Shown: one piece after another, positions 33,106 through 41,610 of the stretch | Layout of the letters: every line of letters starts with the position of its first letter | Numbering within the stretch: position 1 is the stretch's first letter | Assembly: GCA_028715785.1 (NCBI GenBank) | Contig: JAQURC010000009.1 | Location: 19,539 to 62,301, forward strand | Source of the DNA: Candidatus Omnitrophota bacterium | GTDB taxonomy: Bacteria > Omnitrophota > Gorgyraeia > Gygaellales > Profunditerraquicolaceae | DNA: 42,763 bases | Reading direction: 5' to 3' | Notes under the pieces: generated by a model | Database searches by the model: none | Told to the model about the DNA's origin: nothing | The model's input: only the letters and a program-made list of their open reading frames with translations | Program-made: the position numbers and the translations under genes

Positions 33106-33624
33106 ATGCATAAAAAATCCTTTATTGTTATATTATTAGGATTAATATCATTGGCCTCAAACATTGAATGCAAGGCAGAGGAGGGTAGGAATATGCGCAT
33201 AACAAGTGAGGCATTTGAGCATAACGCCTTTATTCCTGTAAAATTTAGTTGTCAAGGTAAGGGCGCCAACCCGCCTTTGTCTATCGAAGGGCTGCCCAAA
33301 GGAACTAAAAGCCTGGCTTTAATCGTCGATGATCCTGATGCCCCGGGCGGTGATTTTGTGCACTGGGTGGTTTATGACGCGCCGGTTACCAGCCGCATAG
33401 AAGAAAACAGCATTTTTGGAAAACAGGGAGTCAATTCTTTAGGTAAGCCGGGTTATGTGAGCCCTTGCCCGCCCGCCGGAGTCCACCGTTATTTTTTTAA
33501 GGTATACGCCTTAGATGCGCTGTTGAATTTAAAGGCCGGAATAAGCAAGCCGGATTTAGAGTTTGCTATGGCCGGGCATATTTTGGATAAGGCTCAGCTG
33601 GTCGGCTTATATCAGAAGAAGTAG
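33106..33624 (+). CDS. YbhB/YbcL-type PEBP (Raf kinase inhibitor-like) protein, secreted
   Basis: NPPLSIEGLPKGTKSLALIVDDPDAPGGDFVHWVVYDAP; HRYFFKVYALD; N-term signal. Confidence 0.93.
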   Translation: MHKKSFIVILLGLISLASNIECKAEEGRNMRITSEAFEHNAFIPVKFSCQGKGANPPLSIEGLPKGTKSLALIVDDPDAPGGDFVHWVVYDAPVTSRIEENSIFGKQGVNSLGKPGYVSPCPPAGVHRYFFKVYALDALLNLKAGISKPDLEFAMAGHILDKAQLVGLYQKK

Positions 33625-33632
33625 CTTGTTTT

Positions 33633-34301
33633 ATGCCCTGGTATATTTATATAATCGAGTGTAAGGATGCTTTGCTATATACCGGTATCACCACAGATTT
33701 AGCCCGCAGGGCAAGAGAGCATGGCGCTGGCCGCGGCTGCAGGTTTACCGGGGGCAGGGCGCCGGTAAAATTAGTGTACACTGAAAAAGCCATCAACAGG
33801 TCTGCCGCTTTAAAACGGGAAGCCGCGATTAAGCGCCTGCCGCGAAAGAAAAAATTAGAGTTGTTTAAATTAAAAAAGCGAAAGGAGAAAATGATGCTGA
33901 ATTCATCCAAGGCCGTTACTTTATTTTTTTATATAGTTCTATTTGGCGGTGTTAATGCCTTTGCCGGGCAGGCGGATATGCTTCAGGCGGTTAAGCCGGA
34001 GTTCCAGAAAATGGATGCAAATAAAGACGGGCTTGTCAGCCCAAAAGAAATGCAGGCGTATCAAGCCGGAAAATTTGAAAAATTAGATAAAGATAAGAAT
34101 GGGGTTATTGATACAAAAGAACTGGCGGTTGATAATACAAGAATGCTTCAAAATTCCGATAAAGATAAAGACAAAAAGATTACCAAGGGTGAGTCCACTT
34201 CGCAATTCAGCGAATATTTTAAGCAAATGGACAAGGATAAGGATGGCAAAATATCCGAAGCCGAATATACGGATTATTGGAAAGGCGTGTATTATTTTTA
34301 A
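33633..34301 (+). CDS. GIY-YIG nuclease (UPF0213-like) continuous in frame with secreted EF-hand protein
   Basis: WYIYIIECKDALLYTGITTDLARRAREH (GIY-YIG); internal MMLNSSKAVTLFFYIVLFGGVNAFAG signal peptide; EF loops DANKDGLVSPKE, DKDKNGVIDTKE, DKDKDKKITKGE, DKDKDGKISEAE. Confidence 0.8.
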   Translation: MPWYIYIIECKDALLYTGITTDLARRAREHGAGRGCRFTGGRAPVKLVYTEKAINRSAALKREAAIKRLPRKKKLELFKLKKRKEKMMLNSSKAVTLFFYIVLFGGVNAFAGQADMLQAVKPEFQKMDANKDGLVSPKEMQAYQAGKFEKLDKDKNGVIDTKELAVDNTRMLQNSDKDKDKKITKGESTSQFSEYFKQMDKDKDGKISEAEYTDYWKGVYYF

Positions 34302-34356
34302 AACCGTTTTTTATTCATCTTGCGAAAGAAAAAGGGAAAGTCCCTATTTATAACCT

Positions 34357-35985
34357 ATGATTTCCGTAAATAACGTATCGCTGCAATTTGGCCAGCGTAA
34401 GCTCTTCTCGAACGTAAATATCGTTTTTTCTCCCGGCAACTGCTATGGTTTAATCGGCGCCAATGGTTCGGGTAAATCCACTTTTTTGAAAATTCTCTCA
34501 GGCCAGATTGATTCAACCGGCGGGGACGTTACCGTGTCCCCGGGAAAGCGTATTTCGGTTTTAAAGCAGGACCAGTTTGCTTTTGACCAGTATACAGTTT
34601 TGACTACGGTTATTATGGGCCATAAAAGGCTATATGAAATTATGACTGAAAAGGAGGCCATTTATTCCAAGATTCCTTTTACCGATGAAGATGGTATGGC
34701 CGCTTCCAGGCTGGAGGAAGAGTTTAACGAATTGGGAGGATGGAATGCCGAGTCTGACGCGGCTAAACTTCTAAGCGACCTGGGTATCGAAGAATCTTTA
34801 CATACGGCGCAGATGAGCCGGTTGGAAGCCGGGCAGAAATTTCGCGTTTTATTAGCGCAGGCATTATTCGGCAACCCCGATATCCTGCTTTTGGATGAAC
34901 CGACCAACCATTTAGACGTGGAATCAAGTATGTGGCTTGAGGAGTTTCTTTGCGATTTTCAGAATATCGCCATAGTTGTCTCGCACGACCGCCATTTTTT
35001 GGATAAAGTCTGCACGCATATTGCCGATATCGATTTTTCCAAGATCCGCCTTTACGCGGGTAACTATACTTTTTGGTCAGAAGCCAGCCAGCTGGCCGCC
35101 CGCCAACGCAGTGAAGCTAATAAAAAAATAGAGGAAAAGCGCAAAGACTTAAAAGATTTTATCATGCGTTTTGCCAATAACGCCGCAAAATCGCGCCAGG
35201 CAACCAGCCGAAAGAAGATCCTTGAAAAACTTACCATCGAAGATATCCAGCCTTCTTCGCGTAAATACCCGTATATTAATTTTGAGCAGGAAAGGGAAGC
35301 CGGCAATGACCTTTTAAGCATAAATAACCTGTCTAAGCAGGCAGACGGCGAGATAATGTTTGAGCGGCTCAACATCACCATTCATAAGGGTGATAAAGTC
35401 GCTTTTGTCGGGCCCGACGACCTTGCTAAGACCATGCTTTTTGAGATCTTGATGAATGAAGCCCGGGCTGATAGCGGCACTTTTAAATGGGGAGTTTCCA
35501 CCCGCAGGGCTTATTTTCCCAAGGACAATTCTAAATTTTTTAATTCACAACTGAATATTCCTGATTGGCTTAAAACCTATTCGCCCAATACCGAAGAGGA
35601 GTATATCCGTTCTTTTCTGGGGCGCATGCTTTTTTCAGGGGAGGAGGCGCTTAAACCGGTAAATATTTTATCCGGAGGGGAGAAGGCCCGCTGTATGTTT
35701 ACGCGGATGATGGTTATCCAGCCCAACGTCCTTATTTTAGATGAGCCGACCAACCACCTGGACTTAGAATCAATTACTTCTTTGAACCGGGGCCTGAGTA
35801 AATTTCCCGGAACAATTTTATTTTCTTCGCATGACCACGAATTAATCCAGACTGTAGCCAACCGCATTATCGAGATTACTCCTGGAGGATATATTGACCG
35901 CATCAGCACTACCTTTGATGAATACCTGGCCAATGAGCAGATTAAGGAGCAGCGGCACCAGCTATATAAGGGGGTAAATCTATGA
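34357..35985 (+). CDS. ABC-F family ATPase (YbiT-like)
   Basis: NBD1 GANGSGKST, LLLDEPTNHLD; ANAAKSRQATSRKK linker; NBD2 degenerate Walker A GPDDLAKT, intact LSGGEKAR and LILDEPTNHLDLES. Confidence 0.9.
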   Translation: MISVNNVSLQFGQRKLFSNVNIVFSPGNCYGLIGANGSGKSTFLKILSGQIDSTGGDVTVSPGKRISVLKQDQFAFDQYTVLTTVIMGHKRLYEIMTEKEAIYSKIPFTDEDGMAASRLEEEFNELGGWNAESDAAKLLSDLGIEESLHTAQMSRLEAGQKFRVLLAQALFGNPDILLLDEPTNHLDVESSMWLEEFLCDFQNIAIVVSHDRHFLDKVCTHIADIDFSKIRLYAGNYTFWSEASQLAARQRSEANKKIEEKRKDLKDFIMRFANNAAKSRQATSRKKILEKLTIEDIQPSSRKYPYINFEQEREAGNDLLSINNLSKQADGEIMFERLNITIHKGDKVAFVGPDDLAKTMLFEILMNEARADSGTFKWGVSTRRAYFPKDNSKFFNSQLNIPDWLKTYSPNTEEEYIRSFLGRMLFSGEEALKPVNILSGGEKARCMFTRMMVIQPNVLILDEPTNHLDLESITSLNRGLSKFPGTILFSSHDHELIQTVANRIIEITPGGYIDRISTTFDEYLANEQIKEQRHQLYKGVNL

Positions 35986-36557
35986 AAGTAGTTGCTTTTA
36001 ACACCAGCGCGCGGCATGACGGCAATACCGCGATTCTTATAAGGAAAGTTTTTGGAGAATTGGAAAAAAAAGGAATTGAAACCGAGCTTATTCAGCTTGC
36101 CGGAGAGAAAATCCAGGGGTGTGCCGGCTGCGGGGTGTGTTTTACGAGAAGAGATAAGAAGTGCGCGGTTGCCGGTGATCCGGTTAATGCGTATATTGCC
36201 AAGATGATCAAGGCCGACGGCATTATTATCGGCTCGCCGACTTATTTTGCCGATTGCACGGCTAATGCCAAAGCCTTGATTGAACGGGCGGGTATGGTGG
36301 CCAGGGCCAACGATAATATGTTTATGCGTAAGATTGGCGCCGCAGTTGTTGCGGTGAGGCGCGGCGGGGCAATCCATGCTTTTGATACAATCAATCATTT
36401 TTTTACAATAGGGGAGATGATTGTCGTAGGCTCGTTATATTGGAATATAGGGATCGGACGTCAAATCGGAGAAGTGGAAAAAGACGAAGAAGGTTTGAAC
36501 ACGATGAGTATATTGGGCAAGAACATGGCCTGGCTTATGCAGAAGGTTTGCGCATAA
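35982..36557 (+). CDS. Flavodoxin-fold NAD(P)H-dependent (FMN) oxidoreductase
   Basis: FNTSARHDGNTAILI; CAGCGVCF; GIIIGSPTYFADCTANAKALIERAG. Confidence 0.85.
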   Translation: MKVVAFNTSARHDGNTAILIRKVFGELEKKGIETELIQLAGEKIQGCAGCGVCFTRRDKKCAVAGDPVNAYIAKMIKADGIIIGSPTYFADCTANAKALIERAGMVARANDNMFMRKIGAAVVAVRRGGAIHAFDTINHFFTIGEMIVVGSLYWNIGIGRQIGEVEKDEEGLNTMSILGKNMAWLMQKVCA

Positions 36558-36559
36558 AT

Positions 36560-37627
36560 ATGAAAAGCAAAGTATATTTTATCCCGGTAAGTGACTCTAA
36601 TGATCTTCAGGCGGTTAACCAAAAGCTCAGAAGATTGATATCGGAGAGCAAGGTTTTGGATTTTATCCATAAAAACGACCGAGTTGCCGTCAAGCTTCAT
36701 TTCGGGGAAGAAGGAAATACCGGTTTTGTAAGGCCGCAGTATTTACGGCCGGTCTGCGATGCAATTGCAAGATGCGGGGCAAACGCTTTTTTATCGGATG
36801 CCAATACTCTGTATCGGGGAAAACGCCTGAATTCCAGCGACCATCTGAAGCTGGCTTATGAGCATGGGTTTACCAAGGCTGTTACCGGCGCGGATGTGAT
36901 CATACCGGATGACACAAAAAAAGAAAACACGGCTGCCATAGAGATCAACCAAAAATTTATCAAAAGCGCCAGCCTCATGCGTATTTTTACCGACGCGGAT
37001 GCGATTGTCGCGGTCAGCCATTTCAAGGGGCATATTTTAACCGGTTTTGGCGGGGCGCTAAAAAACATCGGCATGGGATGCGCTTCCAGGCAGGGTAAGC
37101 TTGCCCAGCATTGCGATGTGGCGCCGGTTGTGTATACGGAAAAGTGTATCGGCTGCGGAGAGTGCCAAATAGTCTGTCCGGTAAAGGCGATTCACCTTGA
37201 AAATAAAAAATCAGTGGTGGACAGTTCAAAGTGCATTGGCTGCGCAAGCTGCCTGGCGGTATGTCCGACTATGGCGATGTTCATCGATTTTGGGGCAGGG
37301 GATAAGGTGCAGGAGAAGATGGTTGAATATGGTTTAGCGGTGCTCAAAGGAAAAGAAAATAAATCCGGCTTCATAAATTTTGCCGTCAAAATTAATAAGG
37401 AATGTGATTGCTGGGGGATGGAAAATCCGCGGATTGCCCCTGATGCCGGGATATTGGCATCGTTTGACCCGGTGAGTATCGACAAGGCGAGCTTTGATCT
37501 GGTGAATAAAGCAGGCGGCAGGGATATCTTTAAAGCCGCCCATCCCGAACAAGACGGAATGAAGCAGCTTAAATACGCCCAGGAAATAGGGTTGGGCAGC
37601 CTTGATTATGATTTGATCCAATTATAG
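36560..37627 (+). CDS. DUF362 domain protein with two [4Fe-4S] ferredoxin motifs
   Basis: VKLHFGEEGNTGFVRPQYLRPV; SHFKGHILTGFGGALKNIGMGCASRQGKLAQH; CIGCGECQIVCP and CIGCASCLAVCP. Confidence 0.92.
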   Translation: MKSKVYFIPVSDSNDLQAVNQKLRRLISESKVLDFIHKNDRVAVKLHFGEEGNTGFVRPQYLRPVCDAIARCGANAFLSDANTLYRGKRLNSSDHLKLAYEHGFTKAVTGADVIIPDDTKKENTAAIEINQKFIKSASLMRIFTDADAIVAVSHFKGHILTGFGGALKNIGMGCASRQGKLAQHCDVAPVVYTEKCIGCGECQIVCPVKAIHLENKKSVVDSSKCIGCASCLAVCPTMAMFIDFGAGDKVQEKMVEYGLAVLKGKENKSGFINFAVKINKECDCWGMENPRIAPDAGILASFDPVSIDKASFDLVNKAGGRDIFKAAHPEQDGMKQLKYAQEIGLGSLDYDLIQL

Positions 37628-37635
37628 GGGTGAGT

Positions 37636-38031
37636 ATGGAAAAGGGCAGGAATGGCCAAAATCACCGCAAGTCCGCCCGCAGCCAGGCCGCCTTTACGCT
37701 TAACTACAGCATAGAGAAGCCGTTTGAATTACGCATTAGTTTGGGGCTGCCCGATGAAACCGGCGCTTTAATGCAAGACTTAAGCGATTTGGGAGCGGCG
37801 ATTATTACCAGCTACGACATACCGCCAGGAACGCTTCTTCGGATAAAATTTAATCTGATGAATCTGCGTTTGTTTGGCGAGAAGCGCTTAAGGCGTATGG
37901 AGCTTATCGCAGAGGTTATGTCGAATTCGGTTATGCCCGATGAGAGCCACAGGATCGGGATCCGTTTCGATAAAATTTCAGAGGAAGACAAGGCCGCGAT
38001 AAGGGATTTTGTTGAGAGGGATAAAAAATAA
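37636..38031 (+). CDS. PilZ-like domain protein
   Basis: RKSAR (RxxxR) and QDLSDLGAAI (DxSxxG); C-term IGIRFDKISEEDKAAIRDFV. Confidence 0.65.
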   Translation: MEKGRNGQNHRKSARSQAAFTLNYSIEKPFELRISLGLPDETGALMQDLSDLGAAIITSYDIPPGTLLRIKFNLMNLRLFGEKRLRRMELIAEVMSNSVMPDESHRIGIRFDKISEEDKAAIRDFVERDKK

Positions 38032-38055
38032 GCATTAAGCAGAGAAGGATTAGTT

Positions 38056-39093
38056 ATGGCCAGGATGGCAAAAGATTATGAAATTGGCGACAAAGCTATA
38101 GATAATTTAATTGACGAGCTGGTTAAAAAAATCGGCTCTGCTGAAAGCGGGAATTTATTAAGGGAAATAATCACCACTGCGGTTAAATTAGGCAGAGAGT
38201 CTGATGACAAGGGGGACCTTAAGCTTGTAAATAACGTGCTTAAAGAATTACGCTACTCCTTTAGGGTGTTTTCTCCGTATAGAAACATTAAAAAAGTGAT
38301 TATCTTTGGTTCGGCCAGATCCCAAAAGGCTTCGGCTGAATATAGGATGGCGGAAGAATTTTCAAGAAAATTAACCGAAAAAGGCTATATGGTGGTAACC
38401 GGAGGGGGGCCCGGGGTTATGGAGGCCGGCAATAAGGGGGCGCTGGCAGGAAAAGACTTTGCCTTGAATATCCGCCTGCCTTTTGAGCAAAAGCCCAATC
38501 CGTATATAGATGAAAAAGAGAAGCTAATTAATTTTAAATATTTTTTTACCAGGAAGCTGGTTTTTGTCAAAGAAACCGACGCCACTGCTTTATTTCCGGG
38601 CGGGTTTGGCACAAATGACGAGGGTTTTGAAATGCTTACTCTTATTCAAACCGGAAAATCCAAGCCCCGGCCGATAGTTTTAATAGAGCCTAAAGGTTCT
38701 ACCTACTGGGTTGATTGGAAGCGTTTCATAAATAAGCAGCTGTTTAAAAATGGCTTTGTGAAAAAAGAAGATTTTAACCTTTTTTACGTTACCAAAAGCA
38801 TTGATGAAGCAATCGGCTATATCGAAGATTTTTACAGGATATACCACTCGATAAGGTATGTCTCCGGTTTGACGGTAATGCGGTTGAATAAAAAGATTTC
38901 GGATAAAACCTTGGATCTGATCAACCGGGAATTTAAAGATATCCTGGCCGGCGGCGAAATTTGTTTTTCTCCTCCTACTGAAGAGGAGATCCAAAAGGGG
39001 GAATATCTGCAGCTGTTTCGGCTGATCATGAATTTTAATATGCGCGATTACGGCCGGCTCTGCCAGATGATCGGTATTATTAACAGGGATTAA
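38056..39093 (+). CDS. LOG family (lysine-decarboxylase-like) nucleotide-binding protein
   Basis: VIIFGSARSQ; VVTGGGPGVMEAGNKGA; ALFPGGFGTNDEGFEMLTLIQTG. Confidence 0.9.
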   Translation: MARMAKDYEIGDKAIDNLIDELVKKIGSAESGNLLREIITTAVKLGRESDDKGDLKLVNNVLKELRYSFRVFSPYRNIKKVIIFGSARSQKASAEYRMAEEFSRKLTEKGYMVVTGGGPGVMEAGNKGALAGKDFALNIRLPFEQKPNPYIDEKEKLINFKYFFTRKLVFVKETDATALFPGGFGTNDEGFEMLTLIQTGKSKPRPIVLIEPKGSTYWVDWKRFINKQLFKNGFVKKEDFNLFYVTKSIDEAIGYIEDFYRIYHSIRYVSGLTVMRLNKKISDKTLDLINREFKDILAGGEICFSPPTEEEIQKGEYLQLFRLIMNFNMRDYGRLCQMIGIINRD

Positions 39094-39104
39094 GGGGGGA
39101 ATTG

Positions 39105-40055
39105 ATGTTTAGGGAAAAGATCAAGGTTTTGGATTGCACGATCAGGGACGGCGGATTAATGAATAATCATGATTTTGACCCGCGTTTTGTGCGCGAAGTT
39201 TATAAGGCGCTCTCTGAAGCAGGCATAGATTATATGGAGATCGGCTACAAGAATTCCAAGCGGCTTTTTAATCCCAAAGAGTTTGGAAAATGGAAATTTT
39301 GCGAGGATCAGGATATCAAGAAAGTAATCGAAGGGATTGATTCCCGGACCAAGATCTCGGTGATGGTGGATGTGGACCGGGTCGATATTGACGATATTTT
39401 GCCTAAGCAAAACAGCCCGGTTGATATGATCAGGGTGGCTGCTTATGTTAAGGATGTGGATAAGGCGATCTTTTTGGCAAATCACTTCGCGGACAAAGGC
39501 TATGAAACCGCGGTAAATATCATGGCCATATCCCGGGCGCTGGATAATGAACTTAGCGAATGCCTCCAGCAGCTTGAGAAAGAATGTAAAGCCGGGATAA
39601 TCAATATCGTGGACAGCTTCGGCTCGTTGTATCAGGAGACGACGGAATTCCTGATCAAGAAGGCAAAAAGTATTTTAAAAACCAAGGAAGTCGGGATGCA
39701 CGCGCATAATAATCAGCAGCTTGCCTTTGCCAATACCATCGAGGCAATTATCCATGAGGCAAATTACGTGGATACGACTATTTTTGGTTTGGGCCGGGCA
39801 GCGGGTAATTGTCCCACCGAGTTGATGCTGGGATTCCTGAAGAACCCCAAATACGATATCCGGCCGATTCTGGATGTGATCTCCAAGGAATTTATTCCTT
39901 TGCAGAAGAAGATAGAATGGGGCTACTTTATTCCTTACGCGATTACCGGCATCCTTGATGAGCATCCGCGCGCGGCGATTGCCCTGCGGGAGAGCGACAA
40001 AAAAGAGAATTACCGCGAGTTTTACGAGAGTTTAGTCGGTGAGGTCGGGGAATAA
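39105..40055 (+). CDS. HMGL-like / 4-hydroxy-2-oxovalerate aldolase-type aldolase
   Basis: VLDCTIRDGGLMNNHDF; YMEIGYKNS; NIVDSFGSL; VGMHAHNNQQLAFANTIEAI. Confidence 0.88.
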   Translation: MFREKIKVLDCTIRDGGLMNNHDFDPRFVREVYKALSEAGIDYMEIGYKNSKRLFNPKEFGKWKFCEDQDIKKVIEGIDSRTKISVMVDVDRVDIDDILPKQNSPVDMIRVAAYVKDVDKAIFLANHFADKGYETAVNIMAISRALDNELSECLQQLEKECKAGIINIVDSFGSLYQETTEFLIKKAKSILKTKEVGMHAHNNQQLAFANTIEAIIHEANYVDTTIFGLGRAAGNCPTELMLGFLKNPKYDIRPILDVISKEFIPLQKKIEWGYFIPYAITGILDEHPRAAIALRESDKKENYREFYESLVGEVGE

Positions 40056-40097
40056 GAGGGGACGTCCTGAAAGGGGACACCCTTAAATAAGTTTTAT

Positions 40098-40730
40098 ATG
40101 AATATAATAAAATTTAAGGAAAAACCTATTCTGGGGATCCTTCGGGGCGCCCAAGCAAATCAAATCGAGCCTTTGGTCGAGACAGTAATTGAGGCTGGGC
40201 TTGAAACTTTAGAGATTACCATGAATACTCCCGGAGCCGCGGATCTAATTAAAAAAGCAAAACAGGTTTCCCGGAGCCGCTTGGTTTTAGGGGCCGGGAC
40301 AGTGCTTACTCTGGAAGATTTAAAAATTGCCGTTAAGAATGGCGCGACTTTTATCGTAACGCCGGTTTTAATTAATGATGTTGCGAAATATTGCCTAAAG
40401 AATAAAATCCCGGTATTTCCCGGAGCCCTTAGCCCCCAGGAAATTTATCAGGCCTGGGAGGCCGGGGCAACCATGGTCAAAGTGTTTCCGGCAAAATTTT
40501 TTGGGCCGGAATATTTTCGGGAAATTAGGGGACCATTTGATCAAATAGAGCTTTTGGCTTGCTCCGGGGTAACCGCGGATAACCTGATGGATTATTTTGC
40601 CTGCGGGGCAAGCGCGGTTTCTTTTGGCTCAAGTGTTTTTAGAAAAGAATGGCTGGCCGAGAAAAATTTCACCGCAATTGCTCAAGCGGTTAAAAGGTTT
40701 ATCGATTCCTGGAAAACCGAGAAAAAATGA
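40098..40730 (+). CDS. eda: KDPG/KHG aldolase
   Basis: PILGILRGAQANQIEPLVE; ETLEITMNTPGA; VLGAGTVLTLEDL; VFPGALSPQEIYQAWEAGATMVKVFPAKFFGP. Confidence 0.93.
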   Translation: MNIIKFKEKPILGILRGAQANQIEPLVETVIEAGLETLEITMNTPGAADLIKKAKQVSRSRLVLGAGTVLTLEDLKIAVKNGATFIVTPVLINDVAKYCLKNKIPVFPGALSPQEIYQAWEAGATMVKVFPAKFFGPEYFREIRGPFDQIELLACSGVTADNLMDYFACGASAVSFGSSVFRKEWLAEKNFTAIAQAVKRFIDSWKTEKK

Positions 40731-41176
40731 AAATAACTTTGGCGGTTTTTATTTTAACCGCAGCATTCCTGTTCAGCGGCTGCGCTTCAATAAGCGGACC
40801 GGCTGCCAAAAATTCAGTCAATATTTACCGGTATAACCGGGTTCCGCATATTTGTTTTTTCCCCGCGGCCCAGGCAAAATGGGATGGCTATAAGGTTACC
40901 AATAAGGATTGGGATCAGTTGGATGAATACCAGAAGCTTGTGTTTATTCTTGAGGGCGTAAAGGAATTAGAAAAAAATGAAGCGGTGGTTATAGCCTTAA
41001 CTGACACCTCCCGCACTATTACGGCTTTGGATTATGGCGTAAATAAGATAAATAAAGAAATACCCAAAACGAGGATATCCATGATCAGTTTTATGTATGA
41101 TGTCTTAAAAGATGCAAAAATGGTGGCGCCGTCTCAAGCTAAAAAAGGAGGTGAAGATGAGCTGCGGAAGCTGTAA
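40727..41176 (+). CDS. Hypothetical lipoprotein
   Basis: Lipobox FLFSGCAS; ATGA overlap with eda. Confidence 0.75.
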   Translation: MKITLAVFILTAAFLFSGCASISGPAAKNSVNIYRYNRVPHICFFPAAQAKWDGYKVTNKDWDQLDEYQKLVFILEGVKELEKNEAVVIALTDTSRTITALDYGVNKINKEIPKTRISMISFMYDVLKDAKMVAPSQAKKGGEDELRKL

Positions 41177-41213
41177 GAAACCGAAGAAGAAGGCAAAGAA
41201 GAAAAAGAAATAA
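41157..41213 (+). CDS. 18-aa Cys/Lys-rich microprotein MSCGSCKKPKKKAKKKKK
   Basis: AAAGGAGGTGA Shine-Dalgarno 5 nt before ATG; overlaps the upstream CDS 3' end in another frame. Confidence 0.5.
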   Translation: MSCGSCKKPKKKAKKKKK

Positions 41214-41238
41214 GTTTATTTGCGTAGGTTAAAAAAAA

Positions 41239-41268
41239 GGGGGGCTGGATTTAACTATTCAGCCCCTT
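41239..41268. terminator. Hairpin (11-bp stem with G-U pairs, 8-nt loop) downstream of the microprotein
   Basis: GGGGGGCTGGA...TTCAGCCCCTT; A8 on the 5' side gives a U-tract only for minus-strand RNA. Confidence 0.4.
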
Positions 41269-41333
41269 ACTAAAAATGCTTGAGATTATTTTAGAAAGTT
41301 ATATAATTATTTAAGTAACTAAAAGGAGGAAAC

Positions 41334-41498
41334 ATGGCGTATCAACAGGGTGGTGGATTTGGCGGTCCCCGGGAAATGCACAAGGCGGTTTGCGCGGAGT
41401 GCAAAAAAGAGTGCGAAGTGCCTTTTAAGCCCAGAGAAGGCGGCAAGCCGATATTATGCAGGGAGTGTTATCAAAAGAGCAAGGGGCAAAGCCGTTAA
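41334..41498 (+). CDS. Small CxxC...CxxC zinc-binding protein (54 aa)
   Basis: MAYQQGGGFGGPREMHKAVCAECKKECEVPFKPREGGKPILCRECYQKSKGQSR; AAAGGAGG SD; resembles the CxxC-x17-CxxC family (spacing here 18). Confidence 0.75.
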   Translation: MAYQQGGGFGGPREMHKAVCAECKKECEVPFKPREGGKPILCRECYQKSKGQSR

Positions 41499-41502
41499 AT
41501 AA

Positions 41503-41570
41503 AAATAAAGGGGACGGTTCTATTTTTTAACCAAACGGCTAACAGGAAAATAGAATCGTTCCTTTTATTT
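41503..41570 (+). terminator. Long hairpin (24-bp stem), terminator or REP/MITE-like palindrome
   Basis: AAATAAAGGGGACGGTTCTATTTT (41503-41526) pairs with AAAATAGAATCGTTCCTTTTATTT (41547-41570), three G-U pairs; T-rich 3' side. Confidence 0.65.
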
Positions 41571-41573
41571 TTC

Positions 41574-41603
41574 TTGACATACCACACAAATGTGTGGTAT
41601 GTT
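41574..41603 (+). promoter_or_regulatory. lexA promoter with overlapping palindromic operator ACATACCACACA-AA-TGTGTGGTATGT
   Basis: TTGACA (41574-41579), 18-bp spacer, TATGTT (41598-41603); 12-bp perfect arms at 41577-41602. Confidence 0.75.
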
Positions 41604-41610
41604 CATAACC

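Noticed and set aside
35577-36398. 273-aa minus-strand ORF
   Set aside because: Antisense to the ABC-F C-terminus and flavodoxin-like gene, both with clear motifs; shadow ORF.
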